From NCBI RefSeq assembly GCF_024220175.1, contig NZ_CP098502.1:4096514-4160513 (forward strand): a stretch of 64,000 nucleotides of DNA, in the 5' to 3' direction. Origin of the DNA: Paraconexibacter antarcticus (GTDB lineage Bacteria; Actinomycetota; Thermoleophilia; Solirubrobacterales; Solirubrobacteraceae). The notes beneath the pieces were generated by a model, which made no database searches, was not told the origin of the DNA, and saw only the letters and a list, made by a program, of their open reading frames with translations. Positions 45,757 to 54,664 of this stretch are shown here, piece by piece; position 1 is the first letter of the stretch; each line of letters opens with the position of its first letter. The translations under genes and the position numbers were made by a program.

Positions 45757-45975
45757 GTGACGCGCGGGGTGGATGTGATCGGGTGCTGGACCGCCGCCGA
45801 GCGACGGCGGCTCATCGCGCGGCTGCAGGCGGCCGGCTTTCCGTGCCGCAGCGTCGCGGTGGGCGAGGACGATCGCGTCGCCCTCGAGGTCGAGCTCTCG
45901 CCCGGTCACGGTCGCGCCGAGCTCGAGCGGCTCCTGCGCCCGGCGCGCGGCCGGATCCTGGCGCGGGAGCCCTGA
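45757..45975 (+). CDS. Small hypothetical protein
   Basis: 72 residues from GTG at 45757 (VTRGVDVIGCWTAAERR). Predicted alpha/beta with charged surface; no motif recognised. Divergent from the B12-type gene (100-bp gap). The reading frame is short but has normal codon bias. Confidence 0.45.
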   Translation: MTRGVDVIGCWTAAERRRLIARLQAAGFPCRSVAVGEDDRVALEVELSPGHGRAELERLLRPARGRILAREP

Positions 45976-46160
45976 ACCGGCGAGCGCCGGCGCGGGGCGG
46001 CGCCGCCTCAGGTGCGGCGGGCCGGCACCGCCCAGTCCGGGCGGGTGAGGGCGAGGCCGAACGGCTTGACCCAGTGGAGCGGACGCGGCGACGGGGAGGT
46101 CATGCCCGGGTGATCGGCCGGCGCGCCGCGATCCGCAAGTGCCACGGGGTCAGACCGCGG

Positions 46161-46550
46161 TCAGACTCGGCGGCGCGAGGTGCCCGCCAGGCCGGCGCCC
46201 GCCAGCGCGCGGGCGATCATGCCGCCGACGATCGGCCAGACGAGCGCCGCCAGGCCCCAGTCGACGACCATCTCGACCTTGCGGTCCTTGAAGGTGAAGA
46301 GCCCGTCGAACGGACCGACGAGCGTGCGGCCGGTGTCGTGGAAGAACCGGACGACGTCGTTCGTGCTGTGAGCGCCGAGCAGGCGCAGGACGATCGCGAT
46401 GACGATGATGCCGACGACGATCGAGGTGATCGCCTGCACGAGCCGCGCGAGCAGCAGGAGGCCCGCACCGGCGCCCCCGGCCGCGGTCGCGCCGACGCCG
46501 CGACGTCCATGTCCGGTGGTGGTCCTGACGGGTTGCAGCGTCCTGCGCAT
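46161..46550 (-). CDS. Small integral membrane protein
   Basis: 129 residues from ATG at 46550, preceded by GAGGAGAG at good spacing. One long hydrophobic region around residues 28-60 (AGLLLLARLVQAITSIVVGI) and another near 100-120, with a loop VRFFHDTGRTLVGPFDGLF and KDRKVEMVVDWGLAALVW. Likely two to three membrane helices. Resembles small actinobacterial membrane proteins of unknown role. Confidence 0.7.
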   Translation of the reverse strand: MRRTLQPVRTTTGHGRRGVGATAAGGAGAGLLLLARLVQAITSIVVGIIVIAIVLRLLGAHSTNDVVRFFHDTGRTLVGPFDGLFTFKDRKVEMVVDWGLAALVWPIVGGMIARALAGAGLAGTSRRRV

Positions 46551-46856
46551 GACGTCTCTCCTCGGGGTGACGGGCGGGATGTGACCGAGGGTTACCCCGA
46601 ACGCGCGGGCGCCACGCGCGGCGCCGCACAACGATCGTCCAGTGGGTCGCGCGCCGGGCCGGCGGCCGCCGCAACCGGGACGCGAACCGGGACGCCGGTT
46701 GGGTGCGAAGCGCCGGGTGTACATCCTCCAACGTGTCCATGGTCAGGGCGGTTGACCGCGGGGTAGGGTCGGGCGCAGCTGCACCCCGAGGTCGCGTTTC
46801 CGGGCTGGGAGGCGCGGACGGCGGCCCCCACCCCACCCCCACGGAGGTCCACCCCC
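46551..46856. other. Divergent intergenic region
   Basis: A 306-bp gap between the small membrane protein and the sedolisin gene. It holds the sedolisin ribosome site GGAGG at about 46842 and no convincing ORF. Promoters for both directions must lie here, but no clear -10/-35 pair is visible in this GC-rich stretch. Confidence 0.4.
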
Positions 46857-48431
46857 ATGCATGTCCGCCATGCGGCGATCGCGCTGGCCGCGGTCGCCAC
46901 GTTCGGCTGCGCCACCCCCGGCGCGGTCGCCAGGACGCGCCACGCCGCGCGCACCCACCGCCTCTCCCCGCCGCACGCGAGCGTCAGCCCGCTCGCCCTC
47001 GAGGCCCCGTCGACCCGCGGCACGGTCGCCGGCGCCGCCGACGCCACGACGGGCTGCACCTCGCCGCCGCCGGTCCGCGTCACCCCGTACATCCACTGCT
47101 ACACGCCCGCCGACATCGCCTCGCACTACGGCGTGAGCGCGCTGCACGACGCGGGCACGATGGGCCAGGGCCAGACGATCGTCCTCGTCGACGCCTACGG
47201 CAGCCCGACGGCGAAGGCCGACCTGCAGACCTTCCACGACACGTTCTACCCCGGCCTCCCGGATCCGGACTTCACCGCCGACTACCCGTTCGGCGCCCCC
47301 GACTACAAGACGTCCACGAGCCAGGGCGTCTCGGGCCCGTCGGCCGCGGCGGGCTGGGCGGGTGAGGTCACGCTCGACCTCGAATGGGCCTACGCGATGG
47401 CTCCCAGGGCCCACATCGTCATGCTCGCCGTGCCGCCGGCCGAGACGCTCGGCGTGCAGGGCTTCCCGAACCTCTTCAAGGCGATGAGCGCCGCGATCGA
47501 CCGGTACCCGGCGGGGACCGTCTTCTCGCAGTCCTTCGGCGTGAGCGAGGAGACCTTCGGCGGCGCGGCGGCGACGCAGACGGCGAAGTTCGACGCGGTC
47601 TACCGGAAGGCCGCCGCGAAGGGCGACACGGTGCTCGCGTCCTCCGGTGACGACGGCACGCTCGGCACGTCGAAGCAGCACAAGGAGTCCACGACGTACG
47701 GCCACCCGACCGTCGGCTGGCCCGCGTCGAGCCCGTACGTCACCGCCGTCGGCGGCACCCAGCTCCAGAAGGGCTGGACCTGGAACCCGACGAGCGACAT
47801 CCCGTTCACCGCGGCCGGCGACTACAACCCGAGCTACTGGGCCTTCACGCCCGGCGGCGAGCAGGACGTCGTCTGGAACGAGTCGTGGCTCCCGGCGGCG
47901 ACCGGTGGCGGCCAGAGCTCGATCTACGCCCGTCCGGGCTACCAGGACTCCGTGGCCGATGTCGTCGGCGCGCAGCGGGGCATCCCGGACCTCGCGTGGG
48001 ACGCGGCCGTCAACGGCGGCGTGCTCGTCTACACGTCCTTCTACCCGGACACGAACCGCGTCGGCTGGCACATCTACGGCGGGACGAGCTCGTCCTCGCC
48101 GCAGGTCGCCGGCCTCGTCGCCCTCGGCAACCAGCGGCAGGCGGCCAAGCCCGGTGGCAAGCCGCTCGGCTTCCTCAACCCGCTGATCTACTCGGTCGGC
48201 AGCGGCCCGGCGTTCACCGACGTCGTCCCGGTCACCGAGGGCACCGCGCTGAGCGGCCGCCTCGACGACAACCAGGACTGGGACTACAACGGTGACGGCG
48301 TCGCTGTGACGAAGGACCCGGTCACGGGCAACCCGACGACCGGCGGGTACGACATGACGACGGGCTTCGGCGTCCCGAACGCCGCCGCCTTCGTCAGCGC
48401 CCTGGGCGCCGCGCGGGACGCGACGCCGTAG
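46857..48431 (+). CDS. Secreted S53 (sedolisin-like) serine peptidase
   Basis: 524 residues. N-terminal Sec-type signal peptide (MHVRHAAIALAAVATFGCA, cleavage near AVA-R). Catalytic residues of the sedolisin type: Glu and Asp in GEVTLDLEWAYAMAP, oxyanion Asp in SSGDDGT and the nucleophile Ser in GGTSSSSPQVAGL. The long pro-domain of most sedolisins is missing, so the enzyme may be a short, prodomain-free S53 form. C-terminus has a DNQDWDYNGDG segment that may bind calcium. Alone in its transcription unit. Confidence 0.88.
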   Translation: MHVRHAAIALAAVATFGCATPGAVARTRHAARTHRLSPPHASVSPLALEAPSTRGTVAGAADATTGCTSPPPVRVTPYIHCYTPADIASHYGVSALHDAGTMGQGQTIVLVDAYGSPTAKADLQTFHDTFYPGLPDPDFTADYPFGAPDYKTSTSQGVSGPSAAAGWAGEVTLDLEWAYAMAPRAHIVMLAVPPAETLGVQGFPNLFKAMSAAIDRYPAGTVFSQSFGVSEETFGGAAATQTAKFDAVYRKAAAKGDTVLASSGDDGTLGTSKQHKESTTYGHPTVGWPASSPYVTAVGGTQLQKGWTWNPTSDIPFTAAGDYNPSYWAFTPGGEQDVVWNESWLPAATGGGQSSIYARPGYQDSVADVVGAQRGIPDLAWDAAVNGGVLVYTSFYPDTNRVGWHIYGGTSSSSPQVAGLVALGNQRQAAKPGGKPLGFLNPLIYSVGSGPAFTDVVPVTEGTALSGRLDDNQDWDYNGDGVAVTKDPVTGNPTTGGYDMTTGFGVPNAAAFVSALGAARDATP

Positions 48432-48479
48432 ACGGGCCCGGCGGCGCGGCCCCGGTGCGCCGGGGCCGCGCCGGCGCTG

Positions 48480-50219
48480 CTACCGCCTGCCGCCCCGCGT
48501 GCAGGGGTGGTAGGTCCGGGTCGTGCCGGCGGTGCGGCCGCCGCGCAGCGTCGCGCGGATCGTGAGCTTCACCGTCAGGCGCCGGATGCCGCGCAGGTCG
48601 ACGACCGCGCTGAGCCGCCGGCCGCGGCGCGTCGTCCGCACGCGCCTGCCGCCGAGGGTCGCCGTGGCGGTGCGGACCCGTGCCCCGCGCGGGAGCGTGA
48701 GCGTCGCGGTGAAGCGGCGGCGGCTGGAGCAGCGCAGAGCGGGCGCCGCGGCCGGCCAGACCGACGGGTCGATGCGGACGACGTTGAAGCCCGAGGCGCC
48801 GTCCGTGTACCAGATCTCCTTGCGGTCGGCCGCGAACGCCGGCTGCGACATCGCGAAGTCGCTCGCCATGAAGCCGTTCTCCGCGCGCGGGACCGTGGGC
48901 GCGACGAAGTAGGCGATCTCCTTCGGCCTGGTCAGCTCGCTGATGTCGAAGACCCGCAGGCCGGAGGCGATGAACGAGCAGGCGACGACCTTCGGGTCCG
49001 TCCGCGTGGGGATGTTGCAGTAGTGGGCGGCGTAGCCCTGGACGGGGCTGAGGGCGCCCGGGTCGCCCGCCGCCGCCTTGTGGTCGGCCGGCTGGTCGAC
49101 CTGCAGGCGGAGGTTCGCGATGACCCGCGGTGAGCGCTCGTCGGCGATGTCGATGATCCGCGCGGCGCCGACGTCGTCGGGGTTGCCGCCGAACGTCCCG
49201 GCGGAGTACTCGTCGAACTCGAGGACGTAGGGATGGCCGTCCTCGGTGAAGGGGATCGCGTTCTGCGGGATGGTCGCGGACTGCCACGTCAGGCGGCTGA
49301 TCTCGCGGACCTGCGGGTGCGCCTTCCGCGCCTGGATCTCGCTCGTATCGAGGATGAGCATGTTGTGCCCGAGCGGGTCGGCGATGTAGGCCCGGTTGCC
49401 GTCGTCGCTCAGCGTCATGCCGTGCGAGACGACGTTGCCCTGCCACAGGTCGTGCGGGTGCCTGGGGTCGGTGACGTCGATCGCGGTGATCGAAGTCGTC
49501 GCGGTGCCGGTCGCGTAGAACGTGCGGCCGTCCTCGGAGAAGCCGCTCTCGTGGCCGAGCCGCGCGAGCAGCTGCGTCGACTGCAGCTGCGGATGCCGGC
49601 AGTCCGCGTGCGCGTCGTAGATCGAGACGAGGCCGGGCGCGGTGGCCGGGTTGCCGAGGACGGCCGCGATGAGCCCGCGCCTGACGTTGAGGTTCAGCGA
49701 CTCGTGCGGCGACAGCATCGGCGGCTCGGTGAGCGTGTCGGTCTGCACCGGGTGCGCCGGGTCGGACATGTCGAGGACGGCGACGCCGACCGAGGTCGAG
49801 TCGAGCTTCAGCGCGTTGAGCGGGAAGAGGAGGGCCGTGTCGTAGTACGCGCACTCGCGACCCTGGGTGTCGACGTAGCGCAGGACCTTGAAGCCGCCGG
49901 AGGTCCCCTGGTGGGCGAGCAGCGTCGCGTTGCAGTGCAGCCCGCCCGTGGCGGCGCTGGCCGGGACGCGGCCCTGGATCCCGGGCTCCGGCTTCGCGCC
50001 CGGGCCACAGACCGCCCGCGGCGTCGCGACGAGCGCCGGTTCGGGGTTGTGCTGCATCGGGAGCTTCGCGGGCGTCTGGCCCGCACCCTGGGAGAGCGCG
50101 CCGAGGTCGTTCAGCGGACCGAGCGCTCCTTGGGCGGCGGCGGTCTGCGGGGCGACGACCGCCGTGGCGACGCACAGCGTCGCGACGACCCGGCCCAGCG
50201 TTCTCGGCGTGCGGCGCAT
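48480..50219 (-). CDS. Secreted LVIVD-repeat beta-propeller protein
   Basis: 579 residues. Signal peptide (MRRTPRTLGRVVATLCVATAVVAPQTAAA). Repeats of the LVIVD type: VAVLDMSDPAHPVQTDTL, ITAIDVTDPRHPHDLW, ARIIDIADERSPRVIANL and LRVFDISELTRPKEIAYF, which would form a beta-propeller. The C-terminal 90 residues are arginine-rich (TATATLGGRRVRTTRRGRRL), possibly an Ig-like or surface-binding tail. ATG is preceded by GAGGAG. Function unknown; probably an extracellular binding or structural protein. Confidence 0.82.
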   Translation of the reverse strand: MRRTPRTLGRVVATLCVATAVVAPQTAAAQGALGPLNDLGALSQGAGQTPAKLPMQHNPEPALVATPRAVCGPGAKPEPGIQGRVPASAATGGLHCNATLLAHQGTSGGFKVLRYVDTQGRECAYYDTALLFPLNALKLDSTSVGVAVLDMSDPAHPVQTDTLTEPPMLSPHESLNLNVRRGLIAAVLGNPATAPGLVSIYDAHADCRHPQLQSTQLLARLGHESGFSEDGRTFYATGTATTSITAIDVTDPRHPHDLWQGNVVSHGMTLSDDGNRAYIADPLGHNMLILDTSEIQARKAHPQVREISRLTWQSATIPQNAIPFTEDGHPYVLEFDEYSAGTFGGNPDDVGAARIIDIADERSPRVIANLRLQVDQPADHKAAAGDPGALSPVQGYAAHYCNIPTRTDPKVVACSFIASGLRVFDISELTRPKEIAYFVAPTVPRAENGFMASDFAMSQPAFAADRKEIWYTDGASGFNVVRIDPSVWPAAAPALRCSSRRRFTATLTLPRGARVRTATATLGGRRVRTTRRGRRLSAVVDLRGIRRLTVKLTIRATLRGGRTAGTTRTYHPCTRGGRR

Positions 50220-50423
50220 GACTCTCCTCGTGACCCGGCCGCGCGCCGTCGGTGACGCGGGCCCTACGTGATGGCGCGGAGCCTATCCCGTCAAATGAAC
50301 GCACGCGGGCAGACGAGGGGGTTCTCCCGGGGAAAGGTGTGCAAAATCGCCCGGCTTGGGGACGTTCGCGCAGGTGTGCGCCAAGCTGACGTGGACGTGT
50401 CTGCTCACGGACGAAGTCCACGC

Positions 50424-50735
50424 GTGCTCAGCCCTCTCGCGACGCCGTCCCCGGACGCCCTCACGAGCGCTCGCGCGGCCTCGCCCACCGTCTCGCGCCG
50501 CCTCGACGTCCGGGTCGTGTTGCGTGACGGCCTCGCCGGCCGCGGCGTCCGCCTCGAGGCCCTCTTCGCCGACTGGCCCGCGCAGGCGAAGGCCGACGCG
50601 CTCGCCCGGGTGCGGTCGACGTTCGGGCCCCGCGCCGGCGCGGCGGTCTTCGTGCGGCGTGACGGGCACCACGTCGAGCTCGTCGACCTCGCGACCGACC
50701 GGCGCCTGCGCCTGATGGTCCCCGTCGGGCTGTAG
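50424..50735 (+). CDS. Small hypothetical protein
   Basis: 103 residues from GTG at 50424 (VLSPLATPS); an upstream ATG at 50268 would give 155 residues with a less typical N-terminus. Core RLDVRVVLRDGLAGRGVRLEAL and AGAAVFVRRDGHHVELVDL reads as beta-rich. No family recognised. Codon bias is moderate, so the call is uncertain. Confidence 0.4.
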   Translation: MLSPLATPSPDALTSARAASPTVSRRLDVRVVLRDGLAGRGVRLEALFADWPAQAKADALARVRSTFGPRAGAAVFVRRDGHHVELVDLATDRRLRLMVPVGL

Positions 50736-50781
50736 ACCCAGGCGGCGCGGGCGATCGTGCCCGCGCCACCGATCGGCCGTC

Positions 50782-51942
50782 CTACCCGGTGATGCGCTCC
50801 CACGAGAACGGGCCGAAGGCGTCGTCGCCGTTCGGGGCGTCCTGCGCGGGGTCGATGCGGAGCTTCAGCCACTCCAGCGGGAACGTGCTGCCGTGCACGA
50901 CGATCCGGTGGAAGTTCGGCACGTCCAGCGCCGGGCTGTAGATCGCGTCGAACGGGCTGGCCGGCGACATCGGGTTGTCGGACCGGTAGACGTGCGAGTC
51001 GCCGTTGAGCAGCAGGACCGGCCGCCCGAACGCCGCGGTGTGCGACGCGATCGACGTGACGATCGGCTGGTAGTTCTGCAGGTGCGCCGGGTCCTTGCCG
51101 TCGACGTCCCACATGTCCGCCTGGGTCTGGATGAGGACGGCCTTCGCGCCGTCCGCCCGGGCGCGGGCGAACGCCGCGTCGATCCAGCGCAGGTCGGCCC
51201 CCGTGCGCTCGGTCATCTCCTGGGTCTGCGCCGCCGAGGTCGCCGGGGTGCCGAACCACCGGTCGGCGTCGTTGTTCGAGCCGCCGGGGATGTTCACGGT
51301 GACGAAGACCGTCCGGTTCTGCTCCCACATGACGTTCTCGACGTACTTGGCGTCGGACGGGTGCGCGGGGTCGACGACGCTGCCCTGCGAGAGGACGGCC
51401 TTCCTCCGGCCGCCGAGCGTCACGCCGGGGCGGGCGAAGAAGACCGACCGGACGAGGTCGAGGTTCGCCGCCGGGTCGCCGCAGGCGAAGTCGACGCAGT
51501 TGCCGCTCGAGTCCTTCACGTGGTCGATCTGGCCGGTGGCGGCGTTGTAGAGCCCGCCACCCTCCTTGACCTTGTGGCAGTCGGACCACTCGTTGTCCCC
51601 GGGGGTGTAGACGAGCGGATCCTTGAAGTCGTCCCACAGGCCGAGGACCGCGCGGTCGTAGGACTCGGTGCAGTACTGCGAGCCCGAGTGGATGTCGCCG
51701 ACGTGCATGACGAGGCGGACCTTCGGGTCGTCGTTGATGCTCTTGACGAACGCCGGCGTGGCGGCGAACTCCGACGTGTCGGTCGGGGTGGTGCCGTAGG
51801 GCGCGTCCCCGTAGACGGCGAAGGTCACCGGGCCGTCGGAGCCTGCGTCGAACGGGCTGCCGTTGCCGGCAGACGCGGTGGCCGCGGCGCCGGCGCTCAG
51901 GGCGACGGCGGCGGCGGCGGTGACCGCGAGGAGCTTCCTCAT
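50782..51942 (-). CDS. Secreted metallophosphoesterase
   Basis: 386 residues, signal peptide MRKLLAVTAAAAVALSAGAA cut near ASA. Calcineurin-like metal motifs: YGDAPYG, HVGDIHSG, TPGDNEW and LNGDSHVYR, which together bind two metals. Repeated secreted phosphoesterases of this type act on phosphomonoesters or phosphodiesters outside the cell. ATG has GGAGGCAT just upstream. Not linked to a phosphate-uptake gene in the window. Confidence 0.87.
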   Translation of the reverse strand: MRKLLAVTAAAAVALSAGAAATASAGNGSPFDAGSDGPVTFAVYGDAPYGTTPTDTSEFAATPAFVKSINDDPKVRLVMHVGDIHSGSQYCTESYDRAVLGLWDDFKDPLVYTPGDNEWSDCHKVKEGGGLYNAATGQIDHVKDSSGNCVDFACGDPAANLDLVRSVFFARPGVTLGGRRKAVLSQGSVVDPAHPSDAKYVENVMWEQNRTVFVTVNIPGGSNNDADRWFGTPATSAAQTQEMTERTGADLRWIDAAFARARADGAKAVLIQTQADMWDVDGKDPAHLQNYQPIVTSIASHTAAFGRPVLLLNGDSHVYRSDNPMSPASPFDAIYSPALDVPNFHRIVVHGSTFPLEWLKLRIDPAQDAPNGDDAFGPFSWERITG

Positions 51943-52037
51943 TGGTGATGCCTCCAGAAGGTGGGTGGGCGCGTGAACCTATGGCGGCCCGCGCCCGCCC
52001 CGGTTACCGGGCCGTTACCGCCGCGGCCGGTGTGCGG

Positions 52038-52448
52038 TCAGCCGAACTCGCCCCACAGCGCCCGCATCTGGGGGGCGAGCGTGGCGACCTCGGCGAGATG
52101 GAGGGCCGCGAGCTCCGCCAGCCGCTCCTCCCCCTGGGGCGTGAGCCGCACGTGCACCCGCGCACCGTGCTCGGTATCGCGCCGGCGCTCGACGAGTCCC
52201 GCCTCGACCGCGCGGTCGACGAGGCCGACGACGCTGTGATGCCGCAGGCGCAGGGTGGCCGCGAGGTCGGTGAGCGTCGGCCCGTCCGGCCGCGGGTCGG
52301 CGCGGACCGCGAGCGTGAGCTGAAACTGGGCCGGCGTCGTGCCGAGGTCGCGGGCGCGATCCTCCGCCCACGCGAGGTAGTCGCGGATGCCCGCCCGCAG
52401 TGCGGCGAGGCGCTCGTAGTCCGGCTGTCGCGGCCCCCGCGTGCTCAC
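52038..52448 (-). CDS. MarR-family transcriptional regulator
   Basis: 136 residues from GTG at 52448, overlapping the stop of the ClC gene (GTGA). Winged HTH: LTDLAATLRLRHHSVVGLVDRA then ERRRDTEHGARVHVRLTPQG. Being the second gene of a ClC operon, it probably regulates that operon. Candidate sites are the TATCG/CGATA repeats at 54060-54088. Confidence 0.87.
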   Translation of the reverse strand: MSTRGPRQPDYERLAALRAGIRDYLAWAEDRARDLGTTPAQFQLTLAVRADPRPDGPTLTDLAATLRLRHHSVVGLVDRAVEAGLVERRRDTEHGARVHVRLTPQGEERLAELAALHLAEVATLAPQMRALWGEFG

Positions 52449-54061
52449 GCCGACAGAGTGGCACGCGGGCGCGTCGGCAGCGGCGTGATGAGGCGCTCGC
52501 GGTGGCGCTCGGCGAGGAGGTCGCGCAGCCGGCCCTCGAGGAGGTGCTCGACGGTCAGGTGGCCGATGACGACGTCCGGGGCCTCGCGCGTGACGACGGC
52601 GGCGACGGCGACGTGCGCGCCCGCGAACTGCAGGGCGGCCTCCCGCAGCGTGTCGTCGATGCAGATGACGAGCGCGGTCTCCTCGTCGGGTGGCGCTGAG
52701 GACATCACCTCGTCGACGAGCAGCACCTCGAGCGGGTCGACCGCGTACTCGCGGGACAGGTGCAGCCCGCGGCGCGCGATCTTCTCGGTGAGGACCGAGC
52801 GCTTGAGCAGCAGCGCCGACACGAGGTAGGCGGCGGTCGCGCCGATGAGAAGGGGCAGCACGTACGGCCATGCCCGCGTCAGCTCGAGCGGGAAGATCAC
52901 TCCGGTGAGCGGCGACCGCATGACGCCGCCGACGACCGCGCCGAGCCCGACGAGGGCCCAGAACCCCGGGGCGACGTGCGGCAGGACGTGCGCCTCGAGG
53001 CCGCCGAGGGCGGCGCCGATCATGAACACGGGCGCGAGGACGCCGCCCGAGGTCCCGGAGCCGAGCGACAGGCTCCAGATCGCCGTCTTCACCACGAGGA
53101 TCCCGACGATGAGGGACATCCCCCCGCGCCCGGTGAGCAGCGAGTCGATGACGTCGTAGCCGACGCCGAGCGCCCGGGGCTCGATGAGGCCGCCGACGCC
53201 GATGATCGCGCCGCCGATCGCCGGCCACCACATCCAGTGCAGCGGCAGCCGGTGGAAGGCGTCCTCGGAGGCGTAGACGAGCCCCGTCGCGGCGACGGCG
53301 AGCAGGCCGCCGAGCACCCCGGCCGGGACGCACAGCAGCTCCGGCCAGGCGCCGATGTGGGTCGGGACCGCGTGCAGCGGGAAGAGCGCCCCGCCCCCGA
53401 GCAGCGGCACCCGCAGCATGGTCGCGGTCGCCACCGCCGCCACGACGGGGATGAAGCTCCGCGGCCGCCACTCGAACAGCAGCAGCTCGACGGCGAGCAG
53501 GACCGAGGCGAGCGGCGCGTTGAACGTCGCCGCCATGCCCGCGGCCGCGCCCGACACGAGCAGCGTCTTGCGCTCGGCGGCGGTGAGGTGCAGGGTCTGC
53601 GCGAGGATCGAGCCCACCGCGCCGCCGGTCATGATGATCGGCCCCTCGGCGCCGAAGGGCCCGCCGGTGCCGATCGAGACGGCGGCCGACAGCGGCTTGA
53701 GGATGGCGACGCGCGGGGCGACCCGGCTGCCGCCGACGAGGATCGCCTCGATCGTCTCGGGCATCCCGTGCCCGCGGATCTTCTCGGAGCCGTAGCGCGC
53801 CATCAGGCCGACGATGAGGCCGCCCGCGACCGGCGCGAGGAGGATGAGCCACGCCGCCGGGTGCCCCGCCCCGGGGGCCGCCAGCGACGAGCCGGCGTCC
53901 CCGAAGAAGACGAGGTGCGTCACGAGCCCGATGAGGCGCTGCAGGCCGAGGGCCGCCACCGCCGCGACCGCGCCGACCGGCACCGCCCAGGCGATGACCC
54001 GCAGGACGGCCGGGGTGAGCGTGAAGTCGCCGAGGTGGGCGACGCGATCCTTGGACATCAT
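52445..54061 (-). CDS. ClC-family chloride channel/antiporter with CBS domains
   Basis: 538 residues; two adjacent ATGs (54061 and 54058). ClC pore motifs: GHGMPE (for GSGIPE), GPFGAEGP holding the gating glutamate, and GSGTSGGVLAPVF, plus VGGVMRSPLTGVIFPLE. Eight or more membrane helices fill residues 20-430. A C-terminal CBS pair (about 445-530; LEVLLVDEVMSS, VIGHLTVEHLLEG) can sense nucleotides. Cl- channel or Cl-/H+ exchange cannot be decided without more data, although an internal proton glutamate candidate exists. First gene of an operon with MarR. Confidence 0.92.
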   Translation of the reverse strand: MMSKDRVAHLGDFTLTPAVLRVIAWAVPVGAVAAVAALGLQRLIGLVTHLVFFGDAGSSLAAPGAGHPAAWLILLAPVAGGLIVGLMARYGSEKIRGHGMPETIEAILVGGSRVAPRVAILKPLSAAVSIGTGGPFGAEGPIIMTGGAVGSILAQTLHLTAAERKTLLVSGAAAGMAATFNAPLASVLLAVELLLFEWRPRSFIPVVAAVATATMLRVPLLGGGALFPLHAVPTHIGAWPELLCVPAGVLGGLLAVAATGLVYASEDAFHRLPLHWMWWPAIGGAIIGVGGLIEPRALGVGYDVIDSLLTGRGGMSLIVGILVVKTAIWSLSLGSGTSGGVLAPVFMIGAALGGLEAHVLPHVAPGFWALVGLGAVVGGVMRSPLTGVIFPLELTRAWPYVLPLLIGATAAYLVSALLLKRSVLTEKIARRGLHLSREYAVDPLEVLLVDEVMSSAPPDEETALVICIDDTLREAALQFAGAHVAVAAVVTREAPDVVIGHLTVEHLLEGRLRDLLAERHRERLITPLPTRPRATLSA

Positions 54062-54088
54062 ATCGCCTCACGATATCGAAGCGCGATA
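54060..54088. promoter_or_regulatory. Repeated TATCG/CGATA operator-like sites
   Basis: ATATCG-N5-CGATAT at 54060-54076 and TATCG-N5-CGATA at 54074-54088, sharing a half-site and about 13 bp apart. They lie over the ClC start and its leader, an ideal site for repression by the operon's own MarR protein. Confidence 0.5.
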
Positions 54089-54134
54089 CTTTTGCTTGCC
54101 CAAAGGGCGCGCCGCCGCTACGGTCCGGTTTCCG

Positions 54135-54428
54135 GTGTCCTTTCGTTTCCGCATCGCCTCCCTTGTCGCGGCGAGCCTGCTCGTCGCCGTTCCCGTGGCG
54201 TCCGCCGGGATCCGCGCGCGCATCGACGCCGCCGACGCCGTCGAGACGGCCCTCCACGCGAAGTACCACCGCTACCTGTGGACGGCCGCCTGCGACCAGA
54301 CCGCGCCGGCGCACTTCCGCTGCCGGTTCATCGGCCGGAGGGCGTCCCACGCCGGGACCGGCAAGGCGACCGTCGTCCGACAGGGCAGACGGTACACCGT
54401 GACGCTCGGCACCGTGCGCTTCCGCTGA
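54135..54428 (+). CDS. Small secreted protein, hypothetical
   Basis: 97 residues from GTG at 54135 (VSFRFRIASLV). Signal peptide with hydrophobic core SLVAASLLVAVPV and cleavage near ASA. The mature part of about 70 residues has two cysteines (ACDQTAPAHFRCRF) that may pair. No known family. It starts 74 bp from the divergent ClC gene. Confidence 0.55.
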   Translation: MSFRFRIASLVAASLLVAVPVASAGIRARIDAADAVETALHAKYHRYLWTAACDQTAPAHFRCRFIGRRASHAGTGKATVVRQGRRYTVTLGTVRFR

Positions 54429-54664
54429 CCACGGACCCGCCCGGTCCGGGCGCGGCGGTGCGGGGGGAGGAACTGCGCCCACCCGCGCGAATCCCTGTCC
54501 ACCGTTCCGGACGGATGTCCGATTCACCACCCTGACCGCTGTGCACGGGCTGGGACCGGGCCGATGAGGGACAGAAGTCCGGTCCATCAGGGACGCGAGG
54601 CGGGCCCCTGCCCCTCCCGCGTACCGCGACCGGCGACACCCCCGCCGCCGCCCAAGGAGTCCCG

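Noticed and set aside
46857..46930. Lipoprotein signal in the sedolisin N-terminus
   Set aside because: The residues before Cys (TFGC) do not fit a lipobox; a normal Sec cleavage after AVA is more likely.
50268..50423. Upstream extension of the small gene at 50424 or an RNA element
   Set aside because: Extension reads poorly as protein, and no known RNA fold is recognised.
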